64,000 nt of DNA from Ephemerocybe angulata (lineage: Eukaryota; Basidiomycota; Agaricomycetes; Agaricales; Psathyrellaceae): contig JAACJK010000067.1 in the NCBI GenBank assembly GCA_013368325.1, positions 1 through 64,000 of the forward strand. The letters are read 5' to 3'. How positions within the stretch are numbered: the first letter of the stretch is position 1; every line of letters starts with the position of its first letter. Below are positions 54,871 through 64,000 of the stretch, one piece after another. The position numbers and the translations under genes were made by a program. Below the pieces are notes generated by a model. The model saw only the letters and a list, made by a program, of their open reading frames with translations. It made no database searches and was not told where the DNA came from.

Positions 54871-56226
54871 TTAAGCCTGCCTCAAACCTTCCACTAAGCT
54901 AGCCACCATCTTCCTACTGCCCGACACCTGCATATTACTGACCCTGGATTTATGCCATTCAAACCAGTGCTCTGCCCTTACCCCATCAACGCTCGCGTCC
55001 AGCAGCCCCATGCTCAGATCGACGAGGTTTGGGCGACTCACATGCCACCAAAACGCCGTCGCACCACAGGTGCCGCAAAACTCATGGTACCGACCGGGAC
55101 TCGACACGTATTGTTTCAGCCCCTTCGGCCTCGATTCCTGCTGAGAGAAGACAATTGTCCTCCCTGACTCCTGATCCGCTTCTCTTATATTGAAACGGGG
55201 AATGAACGTGCCGCTTTGAAAGTCGAATCCTCCTGTCATGCGACAGAAGGCGCAGCTACAGTGACCTGCGAGGTATCGAACCGGTTCGCCCTCTTTGTAT
55301 GGACCTCGCAGCCACCATTTTTCGTCGCCAGGGTTTCGCAGTTTCGCGCGGTAGGTGACGTCTGTTGGGTATATGAGATCAGGGAACGGCGACCTCAGGC
55401 TCTTCGCTCTGTCGTCCGGCCGGGAGACCTTGACCGAAACTGCCCTGCAGTGGCAGAATGCAGATATTTCCTCGGGCTGGTCGTCCGTAAGCGTGGGGGA
55501 GTGCCACTCGAACGGAAGCACCTTGCTCCCAACACCTTCAGAGTACCGGATGAGCTGGTTCCCGTCGAATGTACGCAGGTGGTCAGCCACCCCGCCGTCC
55601 ATCGTCGATGCGAGATTCAGATGGTACATCGGTTGGATGATCCCCTCGTAATTTCTGAGAGCACCCCCTGCCACGCGCCATTGGAACCCCTCCTCCAGCT
55701 CCTGCTCGCTCGGTTTCTCCGACCTATTCCTTCCGAACGCACAATCCTCCGGCTCCCCGCCACGTTTGTCTGCTTCCTCGCGAAGCGAAAGGTCGATACG
55801 AACGAGCATGTTCGCAGAGCAGGTGGGGCAAAAGAACCTCTCCACACCGAGGCGATCGCGAGGACTGTACGAGTCCATGACTTCCACAGCGAAAGGTCCA
55901 TCCGTTTCCGCATCCATTGGGTTCCCTAATATCCTCGCAGTATGAAAAGCCATCTCGCCAGTACCATGGCGGCAGGAGGTGCAGTTGCAGAGGTAGTTAT
56001 GGATGGGTAATGACGCTGTGGGGAAGACGACCCGCAGATCACAACGCCTACAGTGACAGGTGGCTCGACAGTATGTGAGGTCCCCTTGAGTTACAATAGC
56101 TGTGCTTTGGATGTTTGATGTCCTGCTGATAGGTCGGAGCGGACGCTGTAGTGGAGAAAAGATGACAACTGGGACCTTGTCGCCGCCTCTGAATCCGCCT
56201 GGATTGGAAGCCATGTTCAAGGCCAT
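54871..56226 (-). CDS. Double GFA/CENP-V-domain protein (first of pair)
   Basis: Single exon, 451 residues. Two glutathione-dependent formaldehyde-activating (GFA, Mss4-like) zinc domains: the first has CHCRRCDLRV, LCNCTSCRHGTGEM and FFCPTCSANML; the second has FCHCRAVSVKV, GHCSCAFCRMTGGFDFQS and HEFCGTCGATAFWW. Each set supplies the paired CxC/CxxC zinc ligands of the family. GFA domains bind zinc and in bacteria act on S-hydroxymethyl-glutathione; fungal tandem forms have no known substrate. A second Met (MASNPGGF) four codons in is an equally good start. A paralogue lies 513 bp upstream, same strand. Confidence 0.88.
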   Translation of the reverse strand: MALNMASNPGGFRGGDKVPVVIFSPLQRPLRPISRTSNIQSTAIVTQGDLTYCRATCHCRRCDLRVVFPTASLPIHNYLCNCTSCRHGTGEMAFHTARILGNPMDAETDGPFAVEVMDSYSPRDRLGVERFFCPTCSANMLVRIDLSLREEADKRGGEPEDCAFGRNRSEKPSEQELEEGFQWRVAGGALRNYEGIIQPMYHLNLASTMDGGVADHLRTFDGNQLIRYSEGVGSKVLPFEWHSPTLTDDQPEEISAFCHCRAVSVKVSRPDDRAKSLRSPFPDLIYPTDVTYRAKLRNPGDEKWWLRGPYKEGEPVRYLAGHCSCAFCRMTGGFDFQSGTFIPRFNIREADQESGRTIVFSQQESRPKGLKQYVSSPGRYHEFCGTCGATAFWWHVSRPNLVDLSMGLLDASVDGVRAEHWFEWHKSRVSNMQVSGSRKMVASLVEGLRQA

Positions 56227-56738
56227 GTTCGTGGATAAGGTGGTTTCAAGTTGCCAGTGGTGGGGGTAAAGCGAGAAGGGGAAATCTGCCGGCGAGAATT
56301 AGAGGTTACTTGAATTGTCTCAGGTGGTAGACTGAATCCAAAGCCCTTGTTGAGACTCGATCCCCGCGCGATCAACCTGCCTCATTCGTTACGCTACCAT
56401 AAATAGTGAACGGCGCTTAAACAAGGGAGGGCTTCGAGGTGTCAAGCCCTGGGGCCCGACCAGCTTTGAACAGTACTTGGCATTGGTTAAGCTCTCAGCA
56501 TGAGCCCTCGACTCCCAAATGTACAAGACAGCAAATGGTAAATGTTAGTTGGATATGCAACTACACGTTATTATTTGAAATGACCACAATAGATATAGGC
56601 ACAATCTCTTCTCTTTTTAATTGCAGAGTTCCTGAAAAACCGGGATAGTGTCTTTGACGGTGAAGGCTGAAAATTTGAAAAGTTGGAACTTAAAAGGTAT
56701 ACTTATTAAGAGAACCAGCAAACACGACACGCAGGTTA
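56227..56738. promoter_or_regulatory. Promoter region between the two GFA genes
   Basis: 512 bp between the start of one GFA gene and the stop of the other. Minus-strand TATTTATGG (56398-56406) is a possible TATA element about 175 bp from the start. No gene here. Confidence 0.4.
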
Positions 56739-58184
56739 TTATGCAGTAAGCTCATCAACCAAGGCTACCACCTCCTGTACGGTATCCTTTCCTTTCACAG
56801 TAAATGTACTCAGGGGAACCGCCGAGCCATTGAGTCCTTTGGCTTCCTCCAACGGAATCTTCTGTTCCTCACGTCCCTCCAGTTCCACTGCCTTCATCGA
56901 AACAACCATTCCCTCCACAGTCTTCGGGCTTAGAGCCTGCTCCATGAAGCTAACTCTCGTTAAGCACCAATCAAACCACGTCTCTGCCCTCGATCCGGCT
57001 TGAGCTTCGTCCACCAATGCAACTGCGACACAGATTAAATCTGGACGGCCAGCTTGCCAAGCAAATGCCGTCGCTCCGCAATTCTGACAGGACTCCCTGT
57101 ACCTCCCCGGACCCGAGATATACTGCCTGAGGCCCTTGGTTCGATCTTCCATTGTGGCCTCCTCTGCCTTCGGAGTTAAGTCGTCGTCCCTCATCCCAAG
57201 CCGCTCCAAGGCTTCCTTCACCTCCTCGACCTCGTCCTTCTGCGCCTCCTGCAATGCAAGAGACTTTCCGGTCGACTCCACAATGATATTCCCTCTTGGT
57301 ACATACGCCCATGATTGGATCTCGAACCCACTTGTCAAACGACAATATTCGCAGGCACAGTGTCCTGAGAAGTACTTCGCTGGGTGCTCGGCCTCGAGCG
57401 GGCGCAGCCACCATTTGACGTCCCCGGAGTTGCGAACTTTGGCCAGGTGGGTAGTGTCATAGGGATGCATAAGGTCGGGGAATGCGGAATGAGGGAGATA
57501 AGATTGCGCATTGGGACGGGTAACCTTGAATTGGAGGGTTCGACAATGGCAGGCAAAATAGAGTGCGTCATCGGACCCGTTTAAGGATTTTGAGGAAGGG
57601 GTCAGATCGTGCCATCCAAGTGGCAATTGCTCCGTTTTGGCTCCTCCTCGGTACCGAGGCAGATCGACGCCATCGACCGTGCGGAAGTGCTCCGCTAGTC
57701 CACCGTCGAGGGTGTCTTCGACCCAGATGTGATAGCCAACCTTGACAATCCCTTCTGTACGCTCGAGTGCGCCAGCCGCGACGCACCAGAACCCACCCTC
57801 CCTCTTCCCCTTTTCTGATCCCTCCCCCTCTTTTGGTTTCCCGAGATAGTGGAATAAGAGCTGCGCGGAGCAGATAGAACAGAAGTATCGTACAGCGTCG
57901 TCGGACGTGCGATAAGCGATAAGGTCTCCGTCGCCTCCTGGAGACTTGCAGCCGTCGCCATCGACATGGAACGCTTCGTCGGTATCGGAGCAGATGAGCG
58001 ATGCGACGCTGACATGATAGACGGCCATCTGGCCAGAGCTGTGCCGACAGGCATTGCAGTGGCAGAGGTCATTAGAAATGGGTAGTTGGTCGGTGAGGAA
58101 GCCAGCACGGAACTCGTTCAGGCCACAGTGACATGCGACCTTCACGTAGGTTATGGGTCCTGGGGTGACCGGTCTCGAAGTCAT
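56739..58184 (-). CDS. Double GFA/CENP-V-domain protein (second of pair)
   Basis: Single exon, 481 residues from MTSRPVTPGPITY; the frame extends 28 codons further up to 58268, but that part overlaps the TATATAA promoter side and lacks conservation with the paralogue. Zinc motifs: CHCGLNEFRAG, LCHCNACRHSSGQM, YFCSICSAQLLF, then ACHCRTLQFKV, GHCACEYCRLTSGFEIQS and SCQNCGATAFAWQ. It has an inserted charged segment (QKDEVEEVKEALERLGMRDDD) between the last two motifs and a longer C-terminus than its neighbour. The two genes are clearly related by a tandem duplication that is not recent. Confidence 0.88.
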   Translation of the reverse strand: MTSRPVTPGPITYVKVACHCGLNEFRAGFLTDQLPISNDLCHCNACRHSSGQMAVYHVSVASLICSDTDEAFHVDGDGCKSPGGDGDLIAYRTSDDAVRYFCSICSAQLLFHYLGKPKEGEGSEKGKREGGFWCVAAGALERTEGIVKVGYHIWVEDTLDGGLAEHFRTVDGVDLPRYRGGAKTEQLPLGWHDLTPSSKSLNGSDDALYFACHCRTLQFKVTRPNAQSYLPHSAFPDLMHPYDTTHLAKVRNSGDVKWWLRPLEAEHPAKYFSGHCACEYCRLTSGFEIQSWAYVPRGNIIVESTGKSLALQEAQKDEVEEVKEALERLGMRDDDLTPKAEEATMEDRTKGLRQYISGPGRYRESCQNCGATAFAWQAGRPDLICVAVALVDEAQAGSRAETWFDWCLTRVSFMEQALSPKTVEGMVVSMKAVELEGREEQKIPLEEAKGLNGSAVPLSTFTVKGKDTVQEVVALVDELTA

Positions 58185-59564
58185 GGTGTGGAATGTGGGT
58201 GGCAACGGGTATGGGGTTGAGCTTTTGTAAGAGTGGAGTTGCTTTCGATGGGATGAAAATAAGAGCACGCTGGATGTATAACACAGGATACGCTTCGTTC
58301 GACTGACGGCGTTATATAGGAAGCTGTAAGTGTGGGGTCGAGGTTACGTCCGATCTAGCCCCCATGACGGAACCGGTGGTCTTTGCCTTCCAGAGCGGAT
58401 CATGAGCATATTATCCCGGTCAAATGCTGTGACACCGCTCCCGCTCACCTCTAGACTTGAATGTATTGGCTCCATTGAAGCAAATAGTGGGTTCTTCAAC
58501 GATTTTGAGCTTCAGTTACAGCCATGAACAGATAACAGTGACGAAATCCAGCCCATCACAATGCCCAAAGAGAGATATTGACTGTCCAATGAGCTGGGGG
58601 TCACGGCATTCGTGACCGATAGAGCTCCAAGCCCACAAAGTCATGGATCGCATGCGATGACGATAGTCATCGCGGCTCCCCGAGAGCGATAAGGCAGTTC
58701 ACTTGCATCTGATTATCCGACAGTTTTGAGAGCTCAGAGAAGGTGAATGAGCATTGACAGCGAGCGCAAAGGTATTCAGCTTGCTGTGTTCGAGACCTGG
58801 TGCCGGGTCGAAGAAGGCCTGCGATAGGCCCAGAGCTTCATAGGCTGCAAGGGTCTCGGCATGTTCTAACTTCTGGATAGCGAACTCCGATCTACAGGTT
58901 GGCACGACTTCGATAGCACTGTTGAGCATCACCCGCTAGAAAATCGGCATGGCCACTACTATGAACGCACCTCCGTCAAGGATTCCCGGCCAATACCCGC
59001 AGATTATCGGCCCAACAGAAGGAAGTTTAGAACGTGTACTAGAGGGTTTGTCCATACATATAGAGGTGTTAGAAATTTCCAGCCTGTTGTGTGGTGGAAG
59101 GAAAGGTGGACGCATGCCGTGGCAGCATTTGTCAGTGTTTAATTTCGCGGCGTGCCCGGTATTTTGAGCTCCTCCCGCGAAGCTATGTCTCCCTCCCACG
59201 AGATCCCATTCAAATGGATTCACAACCAAGAATACTATATTTATCAGCTAGGATGAACAATATGAATACTTCCCCTTGGAACGTTGTTTCAACGGAATCG
59301 CGAGTACTCACCATAGCCTGGCGCCTCCCAGGCCAAGCTCCGTTCCATCGTCTGATTGCAAGGAACAGAGGTATTCCAAGTCTATAAGTATGATACAGTA
59401 GAAGGGATGTTTGTAGTTGGATACAAGATGCGTATATGAGTACAATTGCAATGGTACAGTCCTGTTGGAGGAGCATGCGTGATGGGATGGGAAGCAACGA
59501 AAACCAAAAAAAAAAAGAGAGAAAAAACCAAGGAAATATTGTAGCGAGTGCCTTCTGGCAGCCT
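58185..59564. other. Intergenic; promoter of second GFA gene and one possible fragment
   Basis: A TATATAG word at 58313 (plus-strand reading) lies about 130 bp upstream of the GFA start. On the minus strand 58699-58932 reads FAIQKLEHAETLAAYEALGL, protein-like but without splice partners I can defend. 59500-59525 is an A-rich tract on the plus strand near the 3' end of STR2. Confidence 0.4.
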
Positions 59565-61634
59565 TCAAGCGCTCTTCGCAACAGAGGCAATCTCTGCAGC
59601 CTCCACCGCAACCCTGAAGCTCTCCAACAAAACCTCCTTATCCTCCAATCCGACACTAACTCTCACCAATCCCTCCTCGACCCCATACCTGGCCGCCCAA
59701 TCCAATTCCAAATAGTGCGCCAGGATCGTGAACGGACACGCCAATGTGAAGTTTGTCCCCAAACTGGGGCCCTTGTAGCAGTTCAACGTATCGAAGAACG
59801 CCTTGCTCGCCTCCATGCTCGTGAACGTCAGGGAGAAGAGACCCCCGTATCCTCCAGGCTTCCCGTCCTCCGACACGGCGCTCTTGATTCGACAATGCTC
59901 GTAGTGCTCAGGGGTTGTGTACTTGGGGTACCACACTTCCTTGATGACACCGTCGGGACGTCCACCGGCCTGAGAGCGAGATCGAAGGAATTCGCAGATA
60001 GTTTGGGTATTGGCATCGATGAGGTCAACGCGCTCTTTGAAGTCACGGGAGTTGCGCTCCATATAAATGGCGTCCTCGTCAAAGTAAACATCCTCGAATG
60101 TTTCGTCTAGTTTGGACTTGAGCGAGGCGTAGTGACGACCTTGCGGGTTGAGAATCAAACTTAAGAGGAACAGTCAGAGGTGTCGATGGAAACTTTGAAC
60201 TGAAATTGGACGCACCTGCCACCCATTACATTCGAGGCCCCGCTGAAGACCTTGCTCAAACTGCTAACTGCAATGTCGGCATATTGGATAACCTTCACAT
60301 TCTTCAAGTTGCCTATAGTCTCATCGACAACGATGATAAAGTTATATTTGTCTGCCAGGCGACGAAGACGGGGGAGATCTGCGGATCGCAACAGTGGGTT
60401 GGAGGGGAACTCGGTGAAGAGGGCGAGGATAGGTTCGCGTTCGAGGATCTTTTCAAGTTCATCGATGTCGCTGTCAAGACCATTCCCAAGGAAGTGACAC
60501 CCAGGGCCCCATTTTTCGAGGATCTTGAGCGTATCGGTATACGGGAAACTGCAAAGAGCGCGTCTTGAGTCGAAAACACAGCTACGATGGCAGGATAATC
60601 GACGTACCCAAAACATATACTCTTGGCGGGTGTAAGGGTATTCAGCGCCAGTTGGTGCGCACTCCAGATCGCACTCATCCCAGTCGGATACAGATACACA
60701 TCGTTCTCGGACACGTCCTTCACACCACGCGTACTCGGGCCCACAACCAAACCCTCATTCCCCGCATCCTCCTGGCAGTCAGGGGTACTATCGCACAGCA
60801 GAACGCCAGCCAAACGGCGCTGTAAAGCCTTCTTGGCAAACCTTGCAGCTGTGAGAGGCAAATTTCTTCCATACCTTTCCTCCAAGTACACCGCGGTGTC
60901 GTCCCCAACGTCTTCAGGGCCCTTCACAATATTGGGCACGGCCGTGATGGAATTCCTCTTCGGTGCGGCCGCGGCAGAGTAATGCTTCGTGAAGCCGCCC
61001 CTCGAATAGCGATTGCTGGCCGCACTGGCAACCGGAGCCGCAGCCGCCTTCGCCTTCTGCTCCTCCTGCAACTGCAACAACGTCAGGCACTTGTCCGCAA
61101 CGCGGCTCGATATGCCCAGTCCTGCGTGCTGCCAGAACTCCTTCGCCACGGAGAAGGAATCCCCCGGAAACAGCACGATGTGGAGGTCTGCACACGTCCC
61201 GGCGATGCTGTCCTTGTCTACAACCTGATCGTCGGGGCAGATGAGGAGGTGTACTAGTCTGGCGGTGACAGGCTTCCCTAGGGATTTTGAACGATTGCCG
61301 ATGAATTCGCGACAGTGCTGAGCACTCCTTTTCGTCGGAAAGAGCATGGCGCGTTCGTTTCCTACCGCGTGTCGTTGCTCACAAATGCCTGCAAGCTATG
61401 AGAGGGGTCAACATCCCTCGATTGCCGTCCGAAGCTCTCACTACTCACCTTAGCTATGCTCAAATGGATGAAGAACCTCGGATATCCATTTACCATGGAG
61501 CTGACGACTCTCTTGTCTCCTTCCTCATAACCAACATTATCTCTCCAGGTTGGAAGCGAAACCGAGATCGCATGTGGGGTATCTGGTGGTATCGAGGTGC
61601 CAAGCGCGGCTGAATTCCCTTGCAACTTGCTCAT
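59565..61634 (-). CDS. STR2: Cystathionine gamma-synthase
   Basis: PLP enzyme joining cysteine to an activated homoserine to give cystathionine, the transsulphuration step toward methionine. Exons 61449-61634, 60608-61395, 60216-60548 and 59565-60159 give 633 residues, almost the yeast Str2 length (639). Markers: N-terminal domain ISVSLPTWRDNVGYEEGD, VYLYPTGMSAIWSAHQLAL, CFGFPYTDTLKILEKWGPG (across a splice), ALFTEFPSNPLLRS, FIIVVDETIGN (PLP Asp) and the Schiff-base lysine in SSLSKVFSGASNVMGG (about Lys424), then SCNCYKGPSLGTNFTL-like end region and RVSVGLEDKEVL. A Gcn4-type TGAGTCA lies 127 bp upstream of the start. Cytosolic. Confidence 0.95.
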
Positions 61635-61945
61635 GCGAATCTAGTGCACTAGCAAAGGTCGTGTTATTGCAGGTATTGAAAGCGAGATTGACGTGATAGA
61701 CAGAGCAGAGATAGATACAATGAGGATTGGAGGAGCACTGTAGAATGAGCCATGGCGTATTGAGTCAAAGAGGCTTCGGCCGATCGGAACTCGATCGGCC
61801 CCAACGCCAGCCAATCACAACACGCAGAATAGCACGTCCCAAAATTGCAGAAATGAAATAGATGCCCGAGAACCCAAAGGGAAAGAGAAACCAGATATAA
61901 TACATGTAGAAGGTATGGCAATGTCCGTGATTCATGAGTTAGTAG
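61635..61945 (-). promoter_or_regulatory. STR2 promoter with Gcn4/Cpc1 site
   Basis: The 311 bp gap between the STR2 start and the stop of the SDS23-type gene (same strand) holds a perfect TGAGTCA at 61761-61767. This is the binding site of Gcn4/CpcA bZIP factors of general amino acid control and fits an amino acid biosynthetic gene. Confidence 0.7.
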
Positions 61946-63742
61946 TTAGGGTCCACCCTTGTTTGAACGGATACTCCTCCTCCGCTCAACTGGGAAGAGG
62001 TTATCGAGGGCAGTGAGCGAGTCGAGCGTCAATTCTGTGGGACTAACAGCCATGACACTGGGGCTTTGACGCTGACTAGACTTGCTGCTTGACCTCGAGC
62101 GGAAGTATGGTGGCTCACTTGACTTGGAGGATGCAGATGACATTCTGCGGTGTCTTTGTTTTTCGGTTGGGTCGATGTTCTCGACTTTGGCGAGACGGGC
62201 GAAGAGTGAAAGAACTAAAGCAAAGTCAGAACCATTGTTGAGTCGTGGAGTTTGCACTTACTATCGACAACAGACACGATGCCACATAAATTCCCGATGG
62301 CGGAGGGTGAAAGGACGGGAGACGAGAGTGTCGACTCTCGCGTTACAAACAGCCGGTGAGCGTTCGCTAAGACACAGATGAGTTCGCCGAAGACCTCACA
62401 CGAATTTTACCGAGGAAAGCGCACTTGCGAGAAGTTTCTCGATGGTATACTGAAGATTGCTTGACGGGAGTACGGAGTACACTGTAAAGTACTCTTAGAG
62501 TTCAGCTAGAAGAATAAGAACTATTGTCATACCTGGATACCTGTCGGCCCCATCCGTTGACCCGTGTGGGGCTTTGATCAGGGAAATGATTTGGTGCAGA
62601 GGGGTACCCAGAATCTGGTTGCTCTGGGAAGGGACGACTACCTGTGCAGATAGGATTAGCTTGAAAGGGATTTTAAGAATACGATATGATTGCACCCACC
62701 TTCCCAATATCAGTGACGCTAATCGCACTAAGCAGAGCGCCACTCTCTTCATCAAGGATAGCGATACTGCTCACTCCCTCCTCGCTCATTAGTTTCATTG
62801 CGTCCAGGAGAGACGAAGACGAAGACGCCGCGACTACTGAGGTGTAGATATGCAGCGATGGAAGTGACAGTGGCTGGATGGGATTTCCGAGGTACTTTTT
62901 GAATGATGCAGATGATTTGGCGTACGAGTCGAACCAAGCTAGCAGACCACGGTCGGAAACCATCCCTATGGGCTCTCCGCTATGGTCGGGCGCTTGGATC
63001 AGGACTCGATGTGTCCCTCTGGCAAATATTTCAAGCAGGGAAATTACGTCGGCGTCATTCGGAAGTGCCGTGAAAGGGTTCTTGTCAGAAAGGTCTGTAT
63101 AGGAGGGTACGTTAAGCAACTCTGATCTCTGGTGATGAAATGACGTACTGCTAACGAGTTGAACAGGCACTCTCCCCGCCGTGGCTGCCTCGACAATCTT
63201 GGTGTGGCGAGGATCGGGATCGGTGTCGTCCAAAGAGAATGTATGTCTCGTCGCAGCGAGAGTCAAGAAAGCATTGACGTCAGAGAACTATACATTCAAG
63301 GTCAGTGAATGGCCGCCGTTACAAGGCGGTACGCAGCATACGTCGAAGAGGCCTTGATAAGAGTTATTGTCGGCTTCCAGGCCTGTAGGGTCGGATCTAA
63401 CAGCCAGGCAAGGTATGTCTTCAGACAAAAGCTTCTGGTGATCGCTGTGAAGGTGGATTCATTTGGGACGGGTGCCATGGCTCGCGACGTACCTCGCATG
63501 CTTCTTCAACAGTGCTGTCTGCATCGACCGACACAATTGGCGTGTCAATTAGGTCTCATAATACATTTAGCTGATAGTTCCTGAGACGGATTAAAGCCTC
63601 GACCCTCACCTCTCGCCAGAGCAGCCTTCCAATCCTTCACCCAGTCGGTGGCATGCACATCAGACCCAGAGATAAAGCCTTGCGGCGACGAATCCAGCCA
63701 GCTACCTGTCAAAGACTGGGATAGCCTCTTGCTTTGAGACAT
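61946..63742 (-). CDS. SDS23/MOC1-type CBS-domain protein
   Basis: Nine exons (63610-63742, 63493-63554, 63342-63434, 63149-63287, 62700-63094, 62533-62641, 62425-62481, 62262-62366, 61946-62214) join in phase to 453 residues. Four CBS repeats are visible: DLIDTPIVSVDADSTVEEACE with GLFDFSDVNAFLTLAA; FTALPNDADVISLLEIFARG with PIGMVSDRGLLAW; IYTSVVAASSSSSLLDAMKLM with LLSAISVTDIGK; and VLPSSNLQYTIEKLL with LCGIVSVVDILSLFARLA. The end VENIDPTEKQRHRRMSSASS is characteristic of fungal Sds23. In yeasts this family inhibits PP2A-type phosphatases and links nutrient state to mitosis; CBS pairs may bind adenine nucleotides. The tail is Ser/Arg-rich and probably phosphorylated. Confidence 0.9.
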
Positions 63743-64000
63743 AGCAGAGTTCTGTGACCATTAACGTGGACGGAGGACGGAGGTCTGGAGAAGAATCGTC
63801 GACGTTGAGGTCAAGCTTCTCGAGCCGAGGACTCGACACTGGCGCCCAGCCCGGCAGCCACCCGAAGGGGATGCGCCGATTGCCGAGCAAGGATGTATTT
63901 CGGCATGCCCCACAGCTCGAGGCGAAATAGGGGCTGCCTGCCTCCCTTGACCTCAGGCTACCAACTGCGTAGTTCCTGGTGTAGCAGATCCAGCATCGAG
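63743..64000. other. Upstream edge, no gene supported
   Basis: Promoter side of the SDS23-type gene. A minus-strand frame at 63702-63890 overlaps its first exon in another phase and has no motif. The window ends here. Confidence 0.4.

Noticed and set aside
55216..55929. 237-codon plus-strand frame
   Set aside because: It is antisense to the intronless double-GFA gene, whose zinc motifs decide the coding strand.
59436..60110. 224-codon plus-strand frame
   Set aside because: Antisense to the last exon of cystathionine gamma-synthase.

Overview
The window is nuclear DNA of a mushroom-forming basidiomycete (Agaricomycetes type). Genes are dense, on both strands, and cut by many 45-65 nt GT-AG introns. 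Several proteins match families typical of agarics (a nucleotidyltransferase-like lineage family, DHA1 transporters, tandem GFA-domain proteins, CNH/Vps proteins). Exon joins below were worked out by hand from splice signals, reading phase and family motifs. I cannot name the species.

Layout. 0-10 kb is accessory: a decayed gene carrying a tandem intron+exon duplication (1.5-2.5 kb), a Pro/Val-repeat protein (3.3-6.2 kb), a lineage-specific family member (6.4-7.3 kb) and a 2.3 kb array of 188/146 bp repeats (7.7-10 kb). 10.4-24.5 kb holds a CFA20-domain protein, MSH6 (26 exons), an EFM7/NNT1-like methyltransferase divergent from MSH6, a C2H2 zinc-finger factor and 5-formyltetrahydrofolate cyclo-ligase. 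24.5-28.1 kb is gene-poor. 28.1-48.1 kb is a core block: alpha/beta hydrolase, a RecA/RAD51-paralogue-like protein, a short CNH-domain protein, a three-RRM protein, EXO1, a DHA1 MFS transporter, a Gfo/Idh/MocA oxidoreductase, PIG-P, a small unknown gene and a secreted beta-carbonic anhydrase. 48.7-53 kb is repeat-rich and contains an intact-looking Gag-only Ty1/copia-type element with identical LTRs, a 5 bp target duplication and CCAGG/CCTGG-rich flanks. 54.9-63.7 kb carries two neighbouring double-GFA proteins, cystathionine gamma-synthase (STR2 type) and an SDS23-type CBS protein.

Functional links. MSH6, EXO1 and the RAD51-like gene are three DNA-repair genes within 27 kb; MSH6 and EXO1 act in the same mismatch-repair pathway. 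Cystathionine gamma-synthase and the folate enzyme both feed sulphur amino acid/one-carbon metabolism, and STR2 has a perfect Gcn4-type site upstream. The strongest observations are that the MSH6 mismatch-contact and Walker A motifs lie on 13-nt microexons, that the LTR element has no pol and seems primed by the anticodon part of initiator tRNA-Met, that a ciliary CFA20-family gene is present, and that the repeat array has higher-order structure. I did not find a convincing wholly new biological system.
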